Assembly (NCBI GenBank): GCA_004123355.1 | Contig: SCHM01000002.1 | Span: 11,443,569 to 11,507,568, forward strand | Origin: Amphirosellinia nigrospora | Lineage: Eukaryota; Ascomycota; Sordariomycetes; Xylariales; Xylariaceae | Direction of reading: 5' to 3' | Length of the DNA stretch: 64,000 nucleotides | In this document: positions 46,920 to 57,266 of the stretch, one piece after another | Layout: the number at the start of each line of letters is the position of its first letter | How positions within the stretch are numbered: position 1 is the first letter of the stretch | Notes under the pieces: model-generated | Told to the model about the DNA's origin: nothing | Seen by the model: only the letters and a program-made list of their open reading frames with translations | Database searches by the model: none | Translations under genes and position numbers: made by a program

Positions 46920-47839
46920 TACTTGAGTAATTAAAGGGACGGTGCTTCACGCTTTGGGGATTTCAACTTCATGGGTGAGTGAGTCATTATGTGGAGTCGA
47001 GATTTACGTGATATATGCTAAGTATGATAGGACCTTCCTAAATGGATGTCATTGGACAGACCGGTATGATTCACTACCTAGTACAAGAACGCAAGAATTC
47101 TTTTTGCAAAGTGAGGAGGCAGTTTGGGCTACCGTTCCCCATTCTCGAAAAGATCGGGTGTAGTCCGATGCGAACCGCGGCGACTCCGCCGAACTACGGC
47201 TGCATGTGCCCGGGATTGGGTTATATGTAGCCGAGCTCATAGAAAATGAGCAATGTGGAAGCATGAGATCATTAGACCGAAGGGTTCTCTTCAATAATAA
47301 TACTATACGTCATCCACATCGGGAAGCCCAAATCGGAAAGCCTGTTACGAAGCTAACACTTATACACCGTTCACATTCATGTTAGCATCTTGACGATGAG
47401 CTCTTCAACTAAATATTGACAGCTCCGTCATTTTGGTATTATAAATGAAAATTGTCCGGCATATTTCCGATAGTCAACAGACACGCAGCTACGTAGAGAC
47501 GAAAGAGCCCGATATTTCTTTACGTTCTCATAACGAGTTCACTAAAATAATGCAAATCATGTTGAGTAAAAAAAAAAAAAAAATAGACTAGACACATAGA
47601 AAGAGATGCACGATGATCTAGCTTTGATTTCCTAGGCCGTTCTAGACCTATCGTATTGCCCTCTCATCCCTCTTCGTTTCTCCGTTCCCTTGCTCGTGTG
47701 AGCGGTTCCACTCGGCGGCCCTGCTGCCATCAATACCGGCACCCTTCCGGCACGTAACGCGGAGTTTAACCGCCTCTGATTCGTCTAACTTGATGCCCCC
47801 CGTGGCTTATTTAGTTATCTCATGCAGTATTAACTGTAA
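46920..47839. other. Intergenic, no gene seen
   Basis: About 900 bases with an A15 run near 47570 and short random frames. Includes the iminopeptidase promoter. Confidence 0.4.
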
Positions 47840-48403
47840 CTAACTTCCTAAAACTTCCCAACTGGAGGCGACGGCGGCTTGAGGGGAAACAGATTTTATC
47901 TTTCGTCCCGAAGGATTTAATTCATTTGAGTTAGTAAGAGTCTTAATCTTAGTCAAGTACTGCTTAATGAGTTTACTGTATATCTGGTTATTGAATGACA
48001 ACCCTTCTTCAAGAGAGCAACAGCTGCTCTGTCGCCTTTTCCCTACTTCCCTTGCCAGATACATGGCTACTTTCTTACCTGTCTTCATCTTTGCACTTGA
48101 CATAGCTCTTTTCGAGTAGCATTCGTACAATATCTTCTTTATTAGCAGCAAAGCTTGACCCTCTGCTTTAACACATCTCCTCATTTCAGGCAAAGGGTAA
48201 ATATTTTGACTTGGGGCGAGACAAGCTTGATGTCTCACACGGGCCCGTAGCATACGGTACATAAACATACGTTGGCGCACAGGCATCCGTTGTTTCAAAG
48301 AATAGTTAGGGTTCGCTCTAGCAAAGATAGCTAGGAAAACAGTTTCTAGCGATAAGTATTCATAGTTGTTATATTGTTCTAAGACTGAACTTAAGGACTG
48401 GGC
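47840..48403 (-). CDS. Uncharacterised open frame of about 187 codons
   Basis: The minus frame is open from 48403 to a TAA at 47840-47842; the first ATG (48298) gives 152 residues, but the 35 preceding codons (YNNYEYLSLETVFLAIFARA) look just as protein-like, so the real start may be upstream or in another exon. The middle is basic and cysteine-dotted (KRRQSSCCSLEEGLSF) and the end is QAAVASSWEVLGS. Composition is AT-richer than neighbouring genes. It has no family I recognise; it could be the last exon of an orphan gene or a piece of a mobile element. It lies about 100 bases from tRNA-Leu, a common place for element insertion. Confidence 0.35.
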   Translation of the reverse strand, partial: AQSLSSVLEQYNNYEYLSLETVFLAIFARANPNYSLKQRMPVRQRMFMYRMLRARVRHQACLAPSQNIYPLPEMRRCVKAEGQALLLIKKILYECYSKRAMSSAKMKTGKKVAMYLAREVGKRRQSSCCSLEEGLSFNNQIYSKLIKQYLTKIKTLTNSNELNPSGRKIKSVSPQAAVASSWEVLGS

Positions 48404-48506
48404 TCAGGGCAATCGCCAATGTGGCTGGTGTGCATGTGGGGGCGGGGCTTTTGATGGGGCTTCTAACCCTAACGGATAGCCAATGTTGCATAGAAGTTTA
48501 TTCACC

Positions 48507-48600
48507 GGCGTGATGGCCGAGTGGTTAAGGCGACAGACTTAAGATTTATCTGAGTCTTCTGTTGGGGAGACCCGCGCGAGTTCGAACCTCGCTCACGTCA
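48507..48600 (+). tRNA. tRNA-Leu (anticodon UAA) with an intron
   Basis: 94 bases. The acceptor arm GGCGTGA pairs with TCACGTC (one G-U pair) plus discriminator A. D-arm GCC...GGC; anticodon arm ACAGA-CTTAAG...TCTGT with an intron of about 13 nt after position 37. The long variable arm (GGGGAGACCC) marks a class II tRNA, and the T-arm is GCGAG-TTCGAAC-CTCGC. The loop CTTAAG gives anticodon TAA, that is UAA, leucine. A T6 run just after the gene (about 48609) fits Pol III termination. All arms pair, so the gene looks functional. Confidence 0.9.
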
Positions 48601-49263
48601 TAATTTTAACTTTTTTACACTTGCACTGCTACACCTACAGTGGAGACTGATCATGGTGTGGTACCGCTGCCCTGGCCACCGTTCCTACATAATAAATTGA
48701 GCTTAAATTAACCTCAAGATTAGTTATGGCCTCCTAATTGTTAGTGTTTTCTATGTATCTCATGCGAGGATAATCAGATACGCATATTTGGATGTTGATG
48801 AAATTATTGCTTAGAATGGTGCGGGACAACAGCGTGCAGCCGAGCGTATTGGCTTTTTCAGAAAAGTTCGTTAATTGCCTACTCGACAGTTTTTATTTTC
48901 CAAAAAGCCTTTCGATTCGTATTAATTAACTCCTAGTAAGCGAAGTAAACTAAGGGTCTGAATTACTGCTGGTAGGAGGAACTTACGACCCGGTTATACG
49001 GCGAGCCAATCAACACTTTAGGAACTACACATTTCCGCTGTCACCTTTGCCGCAGGATTTTTTCTTTCTCTTTTGAACATCACGCTCCTTAAATAAACCA
49101 CGATGATGATGGATTTAAATATGGCGAAAACCCAGCTTAAAGATCACGGCTGGGCATCATAAATTCAATTTTCTCGGAAAAAGAAGCATCATTGGTACTT
49201 AGTCGTCTCTAGAAAGCTAAAGACGACGCCGAAGCTCGTGGCGGAAATGCTCACAATCTGCTC
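48601..49263. other. AT-rich flank of tRNA-Leu
   Basis: 660 bases with no gene; A/T-rich with a TTTTCTTTCTCTTTT tract near 49060. Confidence 0.4.
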
Positions 49264-49870
49264 TTGGACACCAACGCCCAAAAAGTGCGTGTTTTCTTCC
49301 TGGTGGAAACCGATCAAGTCTTACGAGATCTAATCTCACATCCGACCGCAATCAAAATAGGTAGTAGTGTGCTCGGAGACGACTTCGTGATCAGCACCTT
49401 CGCTGCCAATATTGCGCGGCACAGTTCTCAGAGCATGACTCTTCATCCGGGCTAGAGTCTCGTGTTTCCTAAAACATGGCACGATGTTTGGGCTATTAAT
49501 GTTATCTGGTGCTTCAGCGATGCAACTAAAGAAAATGGGACGACGATGTATATCCCAGGATCACATCATTGGTCTACGAGGGATCAAGTGCCAGAAAATG
49601 CACCAGCACTGCTTGTGCCATTCGAAGCTAGTGCAGGCGATATGATCTTGATGGACGGCCGGATAAGGCACATCTCAGGTAGCAACATCACAAGCGATCG
49701 AGACCGGGCGCTCTTATTTGGCTACTACACGAAGTCTTTCATCCGACAACAGGTCAGCTGGACCGCGAAGTTGAGCTAGGAGTTACAAAAGATCTTGAGT
49801 TCAGAACTACAAAATGGCTTAGGCCAGATGTTATCGCCAATGCGGATGTGATTGGGGACTGGAGATACAT
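49264..49870 (+). pseudogene. Phytanoyl-CoA dioxygenase family (PhyH) relic
   Basis: Sequence-level match to the Fe(II)/2-oxoglutarate dioxygenases of the PhyH type: KIGSSVLGDDFVISTFAANI, FPKTWHDVWAINVIWCFSDA, TKENGTTMYIPGSHHW, AGDMILMDGRIRHISGSNIT, ALLFGYYTKSFIRQQVSW. These are the segments that surround the metal site and the second His. The frame is interrupted about twice within the conserved region, and the usual upstream end of the family is not recognisable, so the copy is broken. Such enzymes often tailor fungal secondary metabolites, which fits the polyketide synthase relic 1.2 kb downstream. Family assignment is from motifs only. Confidence 0.65.
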
Positions 49871-51063
49871 GGCAAGCAGTACCCGGACTTTGCACCGAAA
49901 AACTACTACGGCGAAGTATAATGAGCAAGTTATGGTGGAAGTGAAGGCTGGAAGCTGTATCTCTATTTATCTAGAACCGGTCAATACATTTATTATTAGA
50001 GTACCTGTTTACACCGTCATCAAGTCCGCTTTGGGTGGCGTGAGACTCAATTGTTAAGTGATGGGACGGGGGGATGGCAAAATAAAACGATGGCCAGCGA
50101 GGGAATCGAACCCCCTGACCTAATTATGCAGAGTAAATAGACAGCCAGCTTCTCAGGCCTCCAAATAGGTATCAGTGTAAAGAGATACCTACCCACCTAG
50201 CGAATAGACAGGTAGGCAAGGTAGGTATTATGTGGACGTGCTTAATGATCTTGACATGTAACTCAGTATCCAGGTACATAGGTATATAGCACATAGATCC
50301 AGACCAATATTGATTTGTGTAAAAGAAAATAAGAGGCATTGCACAGGAAAAAAAAAACTTGGGGGGCACTCGAAGTGCTGAGGGTCCAGGAACTGCAGCC
50401 ACCTTTCCCTTATGCCGGACCTGATACCCGGCATGTCCGTTGCACCCTAACATCTGGCCATGCACATAACTTACAGGCACTAACACCATTGAGCCACGGA
50501 AGGGTACCAAATAAGCTCAATGGCTGTTCCTTGGGACGTTGGAAACTAGCACCTTTTTTAAATATATAAGGCTCCAATAATAGCCCCACCTGTCATAGAG
50601 CCACAATATCCAAGCCGCGGTATTCCAAAGCCACAATGCCACAGGACAAGCCAATATCATAGGGTCCCTGACACGACCTATTGACTGTTGCCCCAGCACA
50701 CCGAGTATTATATCATTCGTAAAGGTGAAATCATGGCATAATTGATTCTGTGTAATTTATTGTTGAATCACTTGGAAAGGTCTCTTTCACCAAATATTTA
50801 TTAACCCCTCTCTTTTTGGACAACAAATACATCAGTCATCACAAGCAGAAAAAGTCAAGTATAAGACCTGTTTTAAATGACATGATTATAGTTTCTTCAA
50901 ACGATTTGACTAGTCTTGTTACTTGATTTAAGCCAACTATCAAGCCGAATAAGTCGAATAACCTTAACAGCTACTCCAACAGTTATCTCAGTAGCTATGC
51001 TACTCTATATCTCAGCAGTTTAGTGCACAGATCTCAAGGCCAGAAGGAGGTGCAAAAGAAGCC
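49871..51063. other. Gene-free gap between the two relics
   Basis: No intact gene; a TAGGTAGGTATT / CTACCCACC cluster lies at 50185-50230. The tRNA-like piece is listed separately. No missing polyketide synthase domains are visible. Confidence 0.45.
50093..50165 (-). other. tRNA-like 3' half (probable tRNA relic)
   Basis: Minus strand: T-arm GGGGG-TTCGATT-CCCTC followed by GCTGGCC-A. The supposed 5' acceptor (GGCCTGA, near 50163) pairs only in part and the D-arm is missing, so it is at best a decayed tRNA or a tRNA-derived piece. Confidence 0.3.
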
Positions 51064-52180
51064 ATGACAACCATCAAGGTCAAAATCGCGGCTAGTACTG
51101 CGCTGTCACCGGGGGAACTGTATCAATGCGAAGTTGTATTATTATTACGCTCTGGGCTAACATACGAGAAGTCAAAAGTTTTGTTAAAATCTTTAGCTGA
51201 TCTCGAGGTTCGGGTTACCACTCCTCTCTGTGATGTAACAAAGATGACATCACTACAGAGAGCTCTAAAAAAAAGCTGCAGAGTCCATGCTTCCAGTTAG
51301 AGGTTGCATTCAGGGGTCGATGGTCCTGAAGGTTTGTCTCCAAATACGCGCACCCATTTTAAAGTAAGTACTGCTAACTCGACCAATCTCGAGATCGAAT
51401 GCTCCGAAACATGACTCTCGACGAATACCGGCAAGTGCTCGAGCCAAAAGTCGACGGAACTTGGAATCTCCATAAGGCACTGCTAGAAGGCATGGACCTC
51501 GTCATACTGGGCATGATCGGGTCTAGTGGACAATCCCATTACAACGCCGCCTCGACATTCCAAGACGCTTTCTCCAGATATCGGTGGTCGCAAGGCGAGA
51601 AATGCGTCTCGCTCGACGTCGGAGTGGTGACCGGCGTCGGCTACGCCGCCGAGAACACCCATATCGTAGAGAAATGGGGCAGCAAGGGCCTGCAGGTCAT
51701 CAGAGAGCAGGAGCTGCACAGCGCCCTCGGCTGGGCCTGCAACGCCTCTCTTGCATTTTGGTCGCCATGGCCAACACAGATCATTACTGCTGTGGGCGGG
51801 TCGACAAACAGCCCAGATTCGCTCCCTCACTTCCCAGAACACGAAGAGGTGTCGCAGGCCATACGAAGCGCCTGAAAAAATTCAATTTCGGTGCCCTGAT
51901 ACGGGAGGCGAAAGATACAGACGGGGCTCGCGGGATCATTGCCTCTGCCCTAGCCACAAGGCTCTCACAAGCCCTGTCCATCCCGTTGGAAGACCTCGAA
52001 CTCACCCGGCCCGCCCATTCGTACGGCGTAGACTCCCTCGTAGCGGTTGAGTTACGGTTCTGGCTTGGCAAGGAGATGGGCGCAGATGTTTCAGTCTTTG
52101 GTATACTATCAACGCAAACCATCGACTCTCTTAGCGGATTGGCCGCTAGCAAGAGCAAATATATCGTGTCGTCGTCTTAG
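51064..52180 (+). pseudogene. 3' end of a highly reducing polyketide synthase (KR-ACP relic)
   Basis: Only the last two domains remain. The ketoreductase part shows LLLRSGLTYEKSKVLLKSLA, LEVRVTTPLCDV, PVRGCIQGSMVLK, NMTLDEYRQVLEPKVDGTWN, GQSHYNAASTFQDAFSRY and GEKCVSLDVGVVTGVGY. The acyl-carrier part shows SIPLEDLELTRPAHSYGVDS with the phosphopantetheine Ser, then LVAVELRFWLGKEMG. This is the usual KR-ACP end of fungal highly reducing type I synthases that normally span more than 6 kb. The KS, AT, DH, MT and upstream parts are absent and the remaining part has about three to four breaks, so it is a truncated fossil. Neighbours point to a lost metabolite cluster. Confidence 0.7.
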
Positions 52181-52420
52181 GTGTCTAGGTACACGGGAAC
52201 GATGAGTGCAAGCTTCTCAATGGGTAAGCAGAATCTGCTCTACTCCTGAGGGAACACATCTCAGAAAGACAGCAAGACGCGCTCTTCGAACATTACAAGA
52301 CGATTCACCCTCAATTTAACCAGCTTTTTTATTTCTGACAGGTTATTGACCATATTCCGTTACAGCGAACCAATCGCCCAAAGCCTTATTATGCAATACA
52401 ATTAAATCCAGCGCACAGTC

Positions 52421-53458
52421 TCACGCAATCTTGTACACCAACTTCTCGGCCCGAACTTTTCCTTGTTGCTGTAGCTCGAAACCCTCAGCAATCGCCTCAA
52501 GCCCGCCTAGCTCTTTTGATGGATTTGGCTTGACCTTCCCCGACTCGACATACTCAGGTAGCAGGCTCAGGTACTTCTCCCAGACCTTGCGGTCCTGCGG
52601 CGTCGGCCCGCCCCAGTTACCAAACGGCGAGTTGCCCATTTCCAGCGCGTCTCCGAAAACAGTGTACACAATCGTCGACTCAACCTTGACCTTCGAGATA
52701 TCCTCTGGCAGCTCGGCAGTTGTGCGGGGCAGAATGCAGATCACATGTCCGCCTTTCGTGGGCGATATCGCTCGCGCCACAGCAGCCGTCGTCTCCTTCT
52801 CCGCTATGCAATCAAACGCATGCTGCAGGTTATCATGCGACAACTCGCGAACTTTCTCCGGCCACGCCGGGTCCTTGTAATCTACCACGGCATCGGCACC
52901 TAGCGCCGTAAGGAGGTCATGGTTCTGCTTCGACGCAGTGGCAATGACATATAAGCCCGCGAGCTTGGCAAGCTGGACGGCATACAGGCCGACCGAGCTG
53001 GTCCCGCCATTAATCAGCACTGGGAATGCCGAGGTGGCCGGCTTGCTCGGCTCCGGCAGGCCGAGGCGCTGGAACATGGCCTGCACGGCCGTTGCGAAGG
53101 CAAGACTGAAAGTCGACGCGTCCCTCAGAGACACCGAGTCCGGCACCGCCCACACGAAAGAGGACCCCGTGACCAGGTACTCGGCATAGGCGCCGCGCAA
53201 CGGCCCGTCCATGGTGCCGTACACGAAGCCGGCGACGCGCTGCCCCTCGCGCCAGTGCGAGCCGTTGGCCTCGGCCACGGTGCCGGCGAAGTCGCATCCC
53301 ACGATGCGCCCTGCGGGTCGGTGCGGCACGGCCTTCCAGTCTGTCGGGTTCTGCGCCGCGTAGTGCACGCGCACGAGGATCTCGCCCTCGGAGGGTGTTG
53401 GTTTGGGAATTTCCTTGACGGCAGCTGTGCGCCCCTCGACTGTGACGAAAGCCTTCAT
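52421..53458 (-). CDS. Zinc-free MDR oxidoreductase, trans-enoyl-reductase (LovC/ToxD) type
   Basis: An uninterrupted 345-residue single-exon frame from ATG 53458 (MKAFVTVEGRTAAVKEIPKP) to the TGA at 52421. Typical landmarks of the ToxD/LovC group of medium-chain reductases are VHYAAQNPTDWKAVPH, GCDFAGTVAEANGSHWREGQ, RVAGFVYGT, the NADPH-binding GGTSSVGLYAVQLAKLAG and GALEAIAEGF-like end (GGLEAIAEGFELQQQGKVRA). No zinc-ligating cysteines of alcohol dehydrogenase are visible. The enzymes of this group either act with a polyketide synthase in trans to reduce enoyl groups or are quinone-reductase-like. The frame is open 58 codons further up (53632) with an Arg-rich start, which could be a mitochondrial leader but lies in the 5' region. 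Its intact state contrasts with the synthase relic beside it. Confidence 0.87.
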   Translation of the reverse strand: MKAFVTVEGRTAAVKEIPKPTPSEGEILVRVHYAAQNPTDWKAVPHRPAGRIVGCDFAGTVAEANGSHWREGQRVAGFVYGTMDGPLRGAYAEYLVTGSSFVWAVPDSVSLRDASTFSLAFATAVQAMFQRLGLPEPSKPATSAFPVLINGGTSSVGLYAVQLAKLAGLYVIATASKQNHDLLTALGADAVVDYKDPAWPEKVRELSHDNLQHAFDCIAEKETTAAVARAISPTKGGHVICILPRTTAELPEDISKVKVESTIVYTVFGDALEMGNSPFGNWGGPTPQDRKVWEKYLSLLPEYVESGKVKPNPSKELGGLEAIAEGFELQQQGKVRAEKLVYKIA

Positions 53459-54418
53459 CTTGCTGATTGGTGATGCGGTGTTGATGAAAGTGAGATGAGT
53501 TGTGATGTGAGATGTCGGTTGGCGAACGGCGTGTAGATGATGATTCAAGAATGCAGGGCCTCTTGAAAGTGAAGTGCGCGGCCTCAGCACCGTCTTGGTG
53601 AGGTGGGCGATGGAGGGAGTCTTATATCTCATGATGACGTAATGGATGCACTCGAATCAGGTACCTTGTCCTACATGATCGCTTATAAATGAATGGATAT
53701 ATGGTCGTATGTCCCAACCTTAGGTATCAAGATCCTCTGTCGTGAGCGCGTCTATGGTCTGGGGGTTATCAATATCCCGCTGTATTACCATAACCTAAGC
53801 GTTTCCTATCGAAAAGGATGCCAAGAACTATCCAATTCTGGAATTACCGTTTTGGGCGATTTATAATCCTGCTTATGTCAACCCGGGGCGGGAAAAGAAC
53901 TTGTTAGCGCTAAAACAGTTCCCTAAACGCCGATGAAGGAATTAGAACACGGGAAAATATCAACTGAAAAGAGGGCGTTCGGTTTTAAGCCGCATTTGTG
54001 ATGGTTTTTGTGTCTTGCGGATGCGCGAAGTCGATTGTCTTCAGTTAGATTGTCACGATTGGTATTCTTCACCAGAGGCAAAGCTCCTAGGTTGGGGGTC
54101 ATATATATACCTAGGTAAGTATACTGACAGCCGAGTACACGTCGCCGCCACAATCACTAGCAAACCACCGCGTGCGGGGTCACAGGTGGCATACATACAA
54201 TAATGAACTCCATCTACACCCTTAGCTTCGGGTGATGTGCATAGTCGATTCGTCGTTCCCCTATCGGCGCAACTTGATGGCCAAACCCGGAAGGTCGCAT
54301 CATAATTTTCTTGATCGGGTTTGGCGGCCGTCCCCTCTCCCGTTCCGCATCCATCGGAGATAAAGTAGTTCATGGCCTATATCTCTCAACACCAAAGCGC
54401 AAGCAGCGACAGGAGTGC
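53459..54418. other. Divergent promoter region of the reductase and bicupin genes
   Basis: 960 bases with no supported gene between two outward-pointing starts, so both may share regulation. A CCTAGGTAAGTATAC run lies near 54108-54122. Confidence 0.4.
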
Positions 54419-55611
54419 ATGATGAAGATCGAGCTGGCCGAGATCCTGCTCCCGTCTAAGGGCATCGCCGAAGATGTTGAGTTCTGGACGTCCGCCACCC
54501 AGGGCTTGGGCTTCCGCATGGACCAGATCTACCCGGCCGATGACCCGCAGGTGGTCACGCTGACCGGGCATGGTTTACGGGTGCGTCTCGACAAGTCGGC
54601 CACCAGTATAGGTCCTGGGACGGTCCGCCTATTATGCAGCGGTCCCGACTCGCAGTTCGAGGCGCGCGAGCTAACCTCGCCGTCAGGCACGCGAGTCGAG
54701 CTCGTCTCTGCCGAGACGCCCATGTTGCAGCCACCCACCGAGCACGCCTTCATTGTCCGCCGGTTGAAGGACAACGCGCCGTGGGTCGTGGGTCGCGCGG
54801 GCATGCACTACCGTGACCTGATTCCCGGCCGCCTCGGAGGCGCCATCATCGCCTCGCACATTCGTATCCCCGACGCCGGACCCGTGCCAGACAATGTACA
54901 CTATCACACCGTCGGCTTCCAGCTCATCCACTGCCATGCCGGCTGGGTGCGTCTCGTGTACGAGGACCAAGGAGAGCCATTTATCCTGCGGGCAGGCGAC
55001 TCCGTCATCCAGCCGCCGCAGATCCGACACCGCGTCCTTGAGTCCTCGGCAGGTCTTGAGGTCGTCGAGGTTGGCGTGCCCGCTGAACACCTCACTACCC
55101 TCGACCACGCGATGGAGTTGCCGACGCCGCACTACCGCCCGGACCGCGAGTGGGATGGCCAGAAATTTGTACGTAGTCGGCTGGAAGACGCCGTCTGGGG
55201 GCCTTGGCGCGTACCAGGCTTTGAAGCTCGTGACACCGGCGTCGAGGAGAACACCAAGGGTGTTGCTGCTGTGCGCGTGGTCCGCCCTGCTGCCGGAGAG
55301 GAGCAAGCAGTGCCTATGACGAGCCATGACTCAGACATCTTGTTTACCTGTAAGTTCACCGCGAAGATAGTGCGAATTGATATTCTTGTAGCTAACATAC
55401 CTTAACTCATCCAGTTGTTCTATCTGGCTCATGCACACTATACGGAGAGGGTCAAGGTTCCAAGGACTTGAGCGAGGGAGACGCCTACACCCTGCCGCCC
55501 GGTCACAAGACTTGTCTGACTGGCTGCTCTGCCGATCTAAATCTACTGGAGGTTTCGCTGCCTGGTCGTTTCAATACAACAATACATCATGAGGATAAGT
55601 TACCTATTTAG
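54419..55611 (+). CDS. VOC-like plus bicupin protein
   Basis: Exons 54419-55349 and 55415-55611 (65-nt intron) give 375 residues without a frame break. Three parts can be seen. The first 75 residues look like a VOC/glyoxalase fold (IELAEILLPSKGIAEDVEFW, GLGFRMDQIYPADDPQVV, LTGHGLRVRLDKS). Residues about 150-240 are a cupin with the metal motif PDNVHYHTVGFQLIHCHAGW, VRLVYEDQGE, AGDSVIQPPQIRHRV. A second cupin spans the intron (FVLSGSCTLYGEG, LSEGDAYTLPPGHKTCL) but lacks clear His ligands. Cupins of this type catalyse isomerase, decarboxylase or dioxygenase chemistry; the exact reaction is unknown. It starts 1 kb from the reductase, diverging from it. An upstream in-frame ATG (54311) is less likely. 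I recall similar fungal proteins only as cupin-domain proteins. Confidence 0.8.
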
Positions 55612-57266
55612 TTCAGCTGTCAACTGTCAACTGCTCACGCGAGTCCTTGGCTACTATACTGTCTAGGCATGCTTGAGCCCTCTTTTACCCTTACCGCTGC
55701 CCTCTCGTCTCCTAGCCAGTAGTGACATGGAGGCGGGAAAAGGATCTATGATAGGTCACGAGATCGTCCAATGTCGGTAGATACTTAGCCGAGAATCTGA
55801 AGTGCATTATTTAGCGCCTCTTTTCTCCAGCGAATAGCCAATACAAAAAATTTTTTTTGGCTCACTATGCTTTGAGCTCTCACCTACGCACTTGTGCCAC
55901 CCTGTCTCAACAGGCTTTGATAGCTATAATGTGACTACGACGAGCTCAATTTTTATCATTTAGGCTACCATCATCTCGCGCCCGGCGATGATGCGTGTCA
56001 TGCTGGGGTTATCAGTGCCAATATGAATATTGAGGAAGCAGTCCTCTTGGTTCTACGTTTTAGCCCGCATAGTAACTAGGAAGCCAGCTTGCTGTTCAAG
56101 TGCGATTCTTTCCCCCCTTTTTATTTATTAATTTAACATCTTCGTCCTGTGACACAAATCTGGCATATAAGACTGTAGTAGCGGATCCCAGAACCTCCAG
56201 TTCTAGAGGCTTTCACAGCATGTTGGTGCTTCGCCAAACCCAGCGAATGTCATAATAGAAGTGGGTTATTGAGAAAGATTGAGCTTAAGACCATCACGCC
56301 ATTGAGAGAGCTAGACAAGAAATACATCAGTTAAGACACTTATAAGAGATCAGTTTAAGGAAGTATGATCATTTTCATCTAAATCTAGACGGCCGGTTTA
56401 CTCTTAATTACAAACAAAATGTCGACCTGTGTCGGAGTATTCTTGCTCGCTATAATGCTGAAATTGCTCCGGTGAGTAGGCAAGGACTACGACTAATTCA
56501 TTCTTTGTTAATTCTAACAGCACGTGAATTCCAAGGCTACCATGGCTACATCAACGGAGGATTGCTACCCGGGTATATCCCGAGCTGGTGGCTAGGCTGT
56601 CATATTTAGGGCGACGCCGATACAATAAGCTATCCGGAGTTTTATCCGTAAGTCATTGTTTCTAATTATACTACCATCTATGACACAGTACTGCCGCGAC
56701 CCAATCCAATGTTATTGTTTATAATACATCGTTCTAGTAAGCTGCGGATCCCGGCTAACACTGACACGAAAACTCTGCAGATGCTGATTGTTATGGCGTT
56801 TAATGGATCTGACATTATTGTGATCATTATTGCCCGTCGGCGAAGAGTCTTGAGAGCAGCGAAGAGGCGACTATGTGCTGCGGATCAATTGAAATAATCA
56901 CTAGATTTTATAAATGTAATTATCCCTCTGATGTGTTCAGCTTTTATGCCCCTTTTTCATTTTCTTCTTTCTCCTGACATCTCTGACATCTAGTGTTAGC
57001 AGTGATTGATGTTAAGAGGCCCACGGTGCACAAGCCACACATTAAGAGACACCAAGGAAATGCCCCTCATAACCCCTCTATTTACCAACTAGCCCCTGTG
57101 TGGGGCCCTGCTCAAACAACTGCCCCTCCGGTAAGCTAGCCTGCGCCGCCTGCGCCGCCTGCACCTTGAGTCACTCTCACTTTGAGTCACTCAGGAACCC
57201 GTTTCCCATAAAGGAGGCTCAGAACACCGTCCCGTCCCAATTCGATCCGCAGTCCACTCATATACG
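55612..57266. other. Mostly gene-free stretch before tyrS
   Basis: 1.65 kb. A possible dead scrap lies at 56419-56655: MSTCVGVFLLAIMLKLLR, then after a GT-AG gap REFQGYHGYINGGLLPGYIP and GDADTISYPEFYP, not joined in one frame; family not recognised. The last 100 bases are the tyrS promoter. Confidence 0.4.
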
